Assembly: GCA_013360215.1 (NCBI GenBank)
Contig: JABWCP010000007.1
Coordinates: 92,159 to 156,158 of the forward strand
Length of the DNA stretch: 64,000 nucleotides
Direction: 5' to 3'
Source: a bacterium
Lineage (GTDB): Bacteria > CLD3 > SB21
This document shows, in pieces, positions 63,293 through 64,000 of the stretch. The number at the start of each line of letters is the position of its first letter. Position 1 is the first letter of the stretch. The translations under genes and the position numbers were made by a program. The notes under the pieces are model-generated. The model was not told the origin of the DNA and did no database searches. It saw only the letters and a list, made by a program, of their open reading frames with translations.

Positions 63293-63958
63293 TTGGGTTA
63301 CAGCCGTTCGGCATACTATAAACAAGCCAAGCGGCGGTATGTACAAACTACGGATTCACGTCATTGGATGCGAAAATATCCTAATTTAATCAGCGAACTC
63401 CCGCTACCAACCCGTAGTGAGCAGATATGGGTGAGTGATATTACTTATGTGGCTAGTGACGAAGGGTTTGGATACTTGAGTCTGATAACGGACGCTTATT
63501 CTAAGAGGATTATGGGCTATGCGTTCCGCTCTGATTTAACCAAAGAAGGCCCGCTCTGGGCATTGCGCATGGCGTTAAAAGGGCGTCGGTACACGGATCA
63601 AGCGCTTATTCATCACTCCGATAGAGGGTATCAGTACTGCAGCAAGGATTATGTTACGCTATTGAAAATCAACAGAATAAATATCAGTATGACGGAGAGG
63701 GGCAGTCCATATGAGAATGCCATCGCTGAACGAATCAATGGCATCCTCAAACAGGAGTTCTTGTTACAAGAATCCTTTGTCGATAGAAACACGGCAAAAC
63801 AAGTGATTGATCAAAGCGTTATGATCTACAATTCCAAACGCCCTCATTTATCGTTGGATATGCAAACGCCCGATCAAGCGCATAAGGCCAATCAGCATCG
63901 CAGAATTTTATGGACAAAAAATCGGTGTAGGCATGCCTACACCGATTTAACGGAATAA
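63293..63958 (+). pseudogene. IS3-family transposase OrfB with an internal in-frame deletion
   Basis: 221 residues from the first ATG, but translation likely enters by -1 frameshift from orfA at 63212. The rve/DDE domain is present: first Asp in WVSDITYVA, second in IHHSDRGYQYCS, Glu in SPYENAIAERINGILKQEF. The region between GYSRSAYYKQ and KRRYVQTTDSRHWMRKYPN is missing the HTH_21-type segment (about 60-70 residues, Y-G-x-R-x-x in relatives). The frame is kept. The transposase is probably defective for transposition on its own. Confidence 0.78.
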
Positions 63959-64000
63959 ATCACTAACTAAAAAACTGTGTACTTTTTCTAGGACGACACA

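Larger units (their letters stand above)
62818..64000 (+). mobile_element. IS3-family insertion sequence with internal deletion
   Basis: Imperfect 24-bp terminal inverted repeats, both beginning TGT-x-TCGTCCT, lie at 62818-62841 and 63977-64000 (reverse strand); 16-17 of 24 positions agree. Between them are orfA and orfB of an IS3-family (IS150/IS2-like) transposase in -1 relation with an A6G slippery site. The right end coincides with the window end, so the target duplication cannot be checked. At 1183 bp it is shorter than usual for the group (about 1.4 kb) because orfB lacks its middle part. Confidence 0.9.

Overview
This 64 kb window looks like a chromosomal segment of a Gram-negative, largely anaerobic bacterium of the FCB superphylum (Bacteroidota, Ignavibacteria, Calditrichota, KSB1 and relatives). 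The evidence is three large secreted proteins ending in type IX secretion (T9SS) type-A sorting domains (core NYPNPFNPST, terminal K-K/M-x-L-I-K), many lipobox lipoproteins, an Rnf complex, and two 2-oxoacid:ferredoxin oxidoreductases. Most core genes have clear Shine-Dalgarno sites. I cannot assign a genus from sequence alone. No tRNA, rRNA or CRISPR array was seen.

Layout. 1-5.1 kb: the 3' end of umuD and the complete umuC, separated by an AT-rich, opposite-strand cassette (T9SS esterase plus two lipoproteins). 5.3-11.3 kb: M1 aminopeptidase, a membrane AraC regulator, a hydrolase-TPR protein and an SUMF1-fold lipoprotein. 11.7-15.7 kb: a + strand housekeeping run (radA, a small unknown gene, yebC, DUF4416, an ABC ATPase). 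16.5-20.7 kb: an operon for branched-chain 2-oxoacid oxidation (VorB-type alpha, beta-gamma fusion, CoA-transferase). 20.9-25.9 kb: an OmpR-type two-component system facing a membrane protein, a phosphate-porin-like protein and a degenerate class III cyclase. 25.9-27.6 kb: a hydrogenase maturation protease and a cyclic-nucleotide-binding protein without hydrogenase genes, then a YjbR protein. 27.6-28.8 kb: a candidate structured RNA and repeats.

29.8-49.0 kb is the core of the window. It is a long minus-strand array that reads korA-korB-[insert]-(843-codon PFOR-like ferredoxin protein)-rnfB-(1260 aa PFOR-like protein)-rnfC-rnfD-rnfG-rnfE-rnfA-(small Cys-rich membrane protein)-apbE. The two large proteins resemble pieces of pyruvate:ferredoxin oxidoreductase but lack the motifs for thiamine diphosphate and the proximal cluster. 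Many of the junctions overlap or are only a few bases apart. I propose an Rnf-coupled electron-input module derived from PFOR that collects reduced-ferredoxin electrons from 2-oxoacid oxidation (KorAB here, VOR at 16-20 kb) and passes them to the ion-pumping Rnf complex; ApbE flavinylates RnfD and RnfG. An AT-rich T9SS cassette (metalloprotease plus two small secreted or lipid-anchored proteins) sits exactly at the 3' end of korB and is flanked by a 19-bp direct repeat derived from that end.

49.6-64 kb: a Ca2+/H+ antiporter, a fumarylacetoacetase-family hydrolase, thiC, a LytS/LytTR two-component pair, a secreted FG-GAP/ASPIC protein with a TPR lipoprotein, a beta-propeller-like secreted protein, two tandem paralogous lipoproteins, and an IS3-family element whose right end coincides with the window end.
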